A DNA stretch of 40,785 nt, from the IMG/VR virus record IMGVR_UViG_3300048553_000029, positions 1 to 40,785 of that record. The stretch is one strand, 5' to 3'. Below the pieces are notes generated by a model. It searched no databases. It was not told the DNA's origin and saw only the letters and a list, made by a program, of their open reading frames with translations. Of the stretch, positions 38,517 to 40,785 are shown piece by piece; the stretch's first letter is position 1; every line of letters begins with the position of its first letter. The DNA is from a virus. The translations under genes and the position numbers were made by a program.

Positions 38517-38869
38517 TCGAGCCAGTCAGAGGGAATGTTACGCTCATGGCACCAAGGGAAACCGTTTTTAGTTGCCCACATGCCATAAGTCGTTTTAGAT
38601 TGTTTAGTCAATGTGTTATGTGGAGACTGAAAGACTAAACGGATGTCCAGATCTGGATGCTGCTTTTTGACGGCAAGCATTTTTCTTCTGTCTTCCGGTT
38701 TGAAATAGCCCTTAGCCTCCAGAATAACTCCATTGGGTAGTATGAAGTCTGGTTTGTAAACGGCTTCGATCTTGTAATCAAGTTTGAGGGATTCATATTC
38801 AAAGGCGAATCCATTCAGGTCTAACCACTTAGCTAACCGTTCCTCCAGACGAGAACGGTAGCCGGCCAT
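38513..38869 (-). CDS. Endonuclease I / Holliday junction resolvase, T7 gp3-like (118 aa)
   Basis: It cuts branched DNA before packaging and degrades host DNA. The core follows T7 gp3: MAGYRSRLEERLAKWLDLNG, FEYESLKLDYKI, then YKPDFILPNGVILEAKGYF with catalytic Asp, Glu and Lys, and KMLAVKKQHPDLDIRLVFQS. It lacks the long basic C-terminus of T7 gp3 (149 residues). The start shares a base with the SSB stop (TAATG). Confidence 0.93.
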   Translation of the reverse strand: MAGYRSRLEERLAKWLDLNGFAFEYESLKLDYKIEAVYKPDFILPNGVILEAKGYFKPEDRRKMLAVKKQHPDLDIRLVFQSPHNTLTKQSKTTYGMWATKNGFPWCHERNIPSDWLE

Positions 38870-39429
38870 TAGAACGGAATGTCGTCGTCAGAGTCTTGAG
38901 TTTCGTTGGGAACATAAGCAGGAGATGAGGCTTTGAAACCATCAACCTTGCCAAAGATCTTGGCAACGTCTTCGGTGTCCAGATCTCCAGAGTCAGAGCC
39001 ACCGGGGCCAACAAGCTTGATGACTTGGGCACCTTTGACTTTGAGGCTCAGTCCAACTTTGGAAGCCATGGTGTATGGCTTCAGATCGATGATCAGGCGG
39101 ACCTTAGTACCTTTCCAGATAGGGGTCTCCAGATCAACGGGTTGTCCCTCGGTGTCAATCCAGGGGAACATCGGCTTACCCTGCTCACCGCCATAGCTGT
39201 ATTTGATGAAGCCAGACTCATCCCATTTGGGAAGTTCTTTGGTGAATCGTTTGCCTGCCATTTGGTTCTCACCCCATGACATAGCATTCTCATACGTCTC
39301 ATCAAACTTGCCAAGCGTTTCCTTGTCAACAGAAAAGGAGAAGCAGCAGTTGTTGTATTTGCCAGATGGTTTGAGGGCATTTACATAGCCCTCCAGTGTG
39401 GTGTCAACGATGAAGCGGGATTCAGACAT
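38869..39429 (-). CDS. Single-stranded DNA-binding protein, T7 gp2.5-like (186 aa)
   Basis: Start at ATG 39429 gives MSESRFIVDTTLEGYVNALK; an upstream in-frame ATG reads through the small gene before it. The OB-fold-like body includes CCFSFSVDKETLG, FIKYSYGGEQGKPMFPWID and SLKVKGAQVIKLVGPGG. The C-terminus (NETQDSDDDIPF) is an acidic tail ending in Phe, the feature by which T7 gp2.5 contacts the polymerase. Its place just before endonuclease I matches T7. Confidence 0.88.
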   Translation of the reverse strand: MSESRFIVDTTLEGYVNALKPSGKYNNCCFSFSVDKETLGKFDETYENAMSWGENQMAGKRFTKELPKWDESGFIKYSYGGEQGKPMFPWIDTEGQPVDLETPIWKGTKVRLIIDLKPYTMASKVGLSLKVKGAQVIKLVGPGGSDSGDLDTEDVAKIFGKVDGFKASSPAYVPNETQDSDDDIPF

Positions 39430-39586
39430 CGTAAAGCAGCTCGGTGTAGTCAGCAATGAGCGTTCGACGCTCGTGTTCAACAAGGCAATCATAGACCTCC
39501 CAGACAGAATTGTCAAGCTGTGGATCATAGAGCCTTTCGGCTAGGTCCCACAAACGGGAGTCTAGATAATCATCCTTCTTCGTCAT
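39422..39586 (-). CDS. Small acidic hypothetical protein (54 aa)
   Basis: From ATG 39586 the product starts MTKKDDYLDSRLWDLAERLY and ends in an acidic/aromatic segment (LIADYTELLYDV). Helical, rich in Leu, Asp and Tyr. It overlaps the previous gene by 17 bases and the SSB start by 8. A longer in-frame form from 39652 has a Ser/Arg-rich extension that looks like a shadow. Function unknown. Confidence 0.6.
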   Translation of the reverse strand: MTKKDDYLDSRLWDLAERLYDPQLDNSVWEVYDCLVEHERRTLIADYTELLYDV

Positions 39587-39851
39587 CGGAGGTGTCCGCA
39601 AGTGTGCTGAAAGCCTCGTCGTACGCCTCCAGACACTCCACGACATTGCCACCGTTTAGGGCAGCAACCATGAAGGCACAGTTAGACAGCTCTTCTACCA
39701 TGTAGGTGAAGAAGTCCAGATCTGTGTCAAAGCGTTCGACCTCTGCTTCGTATTCTTCGTAGATGTTTTCAATGACACTCTGCTGCATACCGAAGTACTC
39801 AGCGTAGCGTTCAAGGTTGGCAGTCAAGCCATGGTAACTGGTGGTGGTCAT
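39570..39851 (-). CDS. Acidic hypothetical protein after RNA polymerase (93 aa)
   Basis: Starts MTTTSYHGLTANLERYAEYF and is mainly acidic helices (YEEYEAEVERFDTDLDFFTY, LEAYDEAFSTLADTSDDEEG). The start shares one base with the RNA polymerase stop (TGATG). No family recognised. Small acidic proteins next to the polymerase in T7-like phages often modulate host or phage enzymes, which is only an analogy. Confidence 0.7.
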   Translation of the reverse strand: MTTTSYHGLTANLERYAEYFGMQQSVIENIYEEYEAEVERFDTDLDFFTYMVEELSNCAFMVAALNGGNVVECLEAYDEAFSTLADTSDDEEG

Positions 39852-40785
39852 CAGCAGAAAAAATAGGAACTTGCTTGAACATCGTTGATGTCCAGTGTGT
39901 TCTTCATGATGGACTCGTCAAAGTCAACGCCAACTTCTTTGGCCCAGTTTTCGAGCACAGGTTCGGAGTAGATCTTGACGAACTCATCACGAATCTTCTT
40001 ACCCATTTCATCCATATCGCATGACCGACCCAAGACACAATCATGAATCACTGTAAAGGGTTTTTCCCAATCAGCAAACGTGTTGTGAATCAGGGCAGCA
40101 TCGATCGAATGTACCAGATTGGGACTGGCTGCTGTCTTTGACTTTTGTAGATCAACCTGACGCTCTTCATAGGGTTTGAGTAACTCTGTTCTGAGTCGTT
40201 GACCCAAGAGTTTGGTGTTGACCATTTCACAGTCGTTCTTGCGGTACTCCTGTACAACAGGAAAACCAGAAGGGGTAGTCCAAGTAATAAATTGTTTGCC
40301 TTGTTTGATGGCTTCTCCTGCTGCCTTCTGAATAAAATCCATAGACGCACAAGGACCAGCAAACACCTCTCTCACTGCATAGCGATAGATGGCTTTGACA
40401 ATTGCTTGGAGTTCCCCCTTCTCAAGTTCGACACCCTTTAGTTCTTGACGAATGTAATCTCGTGCGGAGTTCTCCGTCACCCCATATGGCGTGGTCATCA
40501 CCGTTCTCTTGCAAGTTTTCCTTGTAATCAATTGGTGAAGATGTCCAGGAAGAATCTCCTTCGCCTTGTCGGCAACAATGGCATACCCGTCAGACGGTTT
40601 CGTTGTGGGGACAACGTTGACCATTGCTGCTGCTGTCTTGTCCAGTGCAATCGCACTAAGATGCTGTAGACCAGAACAAGTAGCATCAACTGAGATAGGA
40701 TGGGATGAGTGAGACTTGCTCTTAACAATGACACATTCATAGAACTCGATGGCTGAAGAAATAAAAGACCAAGGCTCTTCGGCTA
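39851..40785 (-). CDS. T7-type RNA polymerase, C-terminal part, cut at the right window edge
   Basis: The last 310 residues of a single-subunit RNA polymerase. The frame continues upstream of the internal ATG at 40624 to the edge. Catalytic elements match T7: VDATCSGLQHLSA (T7 Asp537 region), TCKRTVMTTPYG (Lys631, Tyr639), SPNLVHSIDA, and VIHDCVLG (His811-Asp812). T7 ends in the FAFA 'foot'; this protein ends SSYFFC. T7's polymerase has 883 residues, so about 570 are missing at the N-terminus. It would drive the replication and late genes that follow on this strand. Confidence 0.95.
   Translation of the reverse strand, partial: AEEPWSFISSAIEFYECVIVKSKSHSSHPISVDATCSGLQHLSAIALDKTAAAMVNVVPTTKPSDGYAIVADKAKEILPGHLHQLITRKTCKRTVMTTPYGVTENSARDYIRQELKGVELEKGELQAIVKAIYRYAVREVFAGPCASMDFIQKAAGEAIKQGKQFITWTTPSGFPVVQEYRKNDCEMVNTKLLGQRLRTELLKPYEERQVDLQKSKTAASPNLVHSIDAALIHNTFADWEKPFTVIHDCVLGRSCDMDEMGKKIRDEFVKIYSEPVLENWAKEVGVDFDESIMKNTLDINDVQASSYFFC

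Noticed and set aside
1-40785. CRISPR array, insertion sequence or integrase
   Set aside because: No regularly spaced repeats, transposase or tyrosine/serine recombinase motifs were seen in the window.

Overview
The window is most of the genome of a T7-like podovirus of cyanobacteria (a cyanopodovirus, Autographivirus lineage). The T7 module order is intact: single-subunit RNA polymerase, SSB, endonuclease I, primase-helicase, family A DNA polymerase, 5'-3' exonuclease, portal, scaffold, capsid, tail tubes A and B, gp13/14/15/16-like internal proteins, gp17-like fibre, lysis genes, TerS, TerL. A cyanobacterial host with phycobilisomes (probably Synechococcus) is inferred from an nblA-like gene, from thyX plus ribonucleotide reductase plus a MazG-like gene (a set I recall from P60-like cyanophages), and from small basic proteins of a kind common in marine cyanophages. 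No photosystem, high-light-inducible, transaldolase or integrase gene is visible in the window. Every protein gene supported here lies on the minus strand, so transcription runs from high to low coordinates.

Layout in transcription order. 40785-38409: C-terminal part of RNA polymerase, two small acidic proteins, SSB, Holliday-junction endonuclease and a 35-aa basic peptide. 38412-34122: primase-helicase, zinc ribbon, DNA polymerase, exonuclease. 34158-30980: host takeover and nucleotide supply (NblA-like, DUF3310-like, MazG-like, compact class I ribonucleotide reductase alpha and beta). 31002-26728: small gene, proline-rich protein, portal, scaffold, capsid. 26648-15460: tail tubes and ejection proteins, with a peptidoglycan-hydrolase-like domain on the gp15-like protein. 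15439-8350: an expanded fibre/adhesin block with two glycine-rich paralogues and a LamG/SPRY-like protein. 8353-6904: holin-like protein, GH73-like endolysin, TerS, membrane/coiled-coil protein. 6903-4740: an island of strongly basic small proteins with an HNH nuclease. 4682-1607: TerL, a structured non-coding stretch, ThyX and two small genes. 1606-1: a non-coding GC-rich stretch, a strong sigma-70-like promoter, then early genes.

In T7-like phages early genes lie at the left genome end and the terminase near the right end. Here the early promoter (about 1185-1212) follows the terminase/thyX end directly, so the physical genome ends probably fall inside the window, about 1135-1606. That would mean the sequence comes from a circularised or permuted assembly. 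RNA polymerase is cut at the right edge and an early gene at the left edge; the segment joining them (rest of the early region and the polymerase N-terminus) is missing.

Genes are tightly packed, with many ATGA or TAATG overlaps. This packing supports several very short genes (28, 35, 42, 54 and 56 aa). Three rho-independent terminators follow the capsid gene, the gp15-like gene and the basic-protein island. The two longest gene-free stretches (1135-1606 and 2613-2942) both carry strong inverted repeats.
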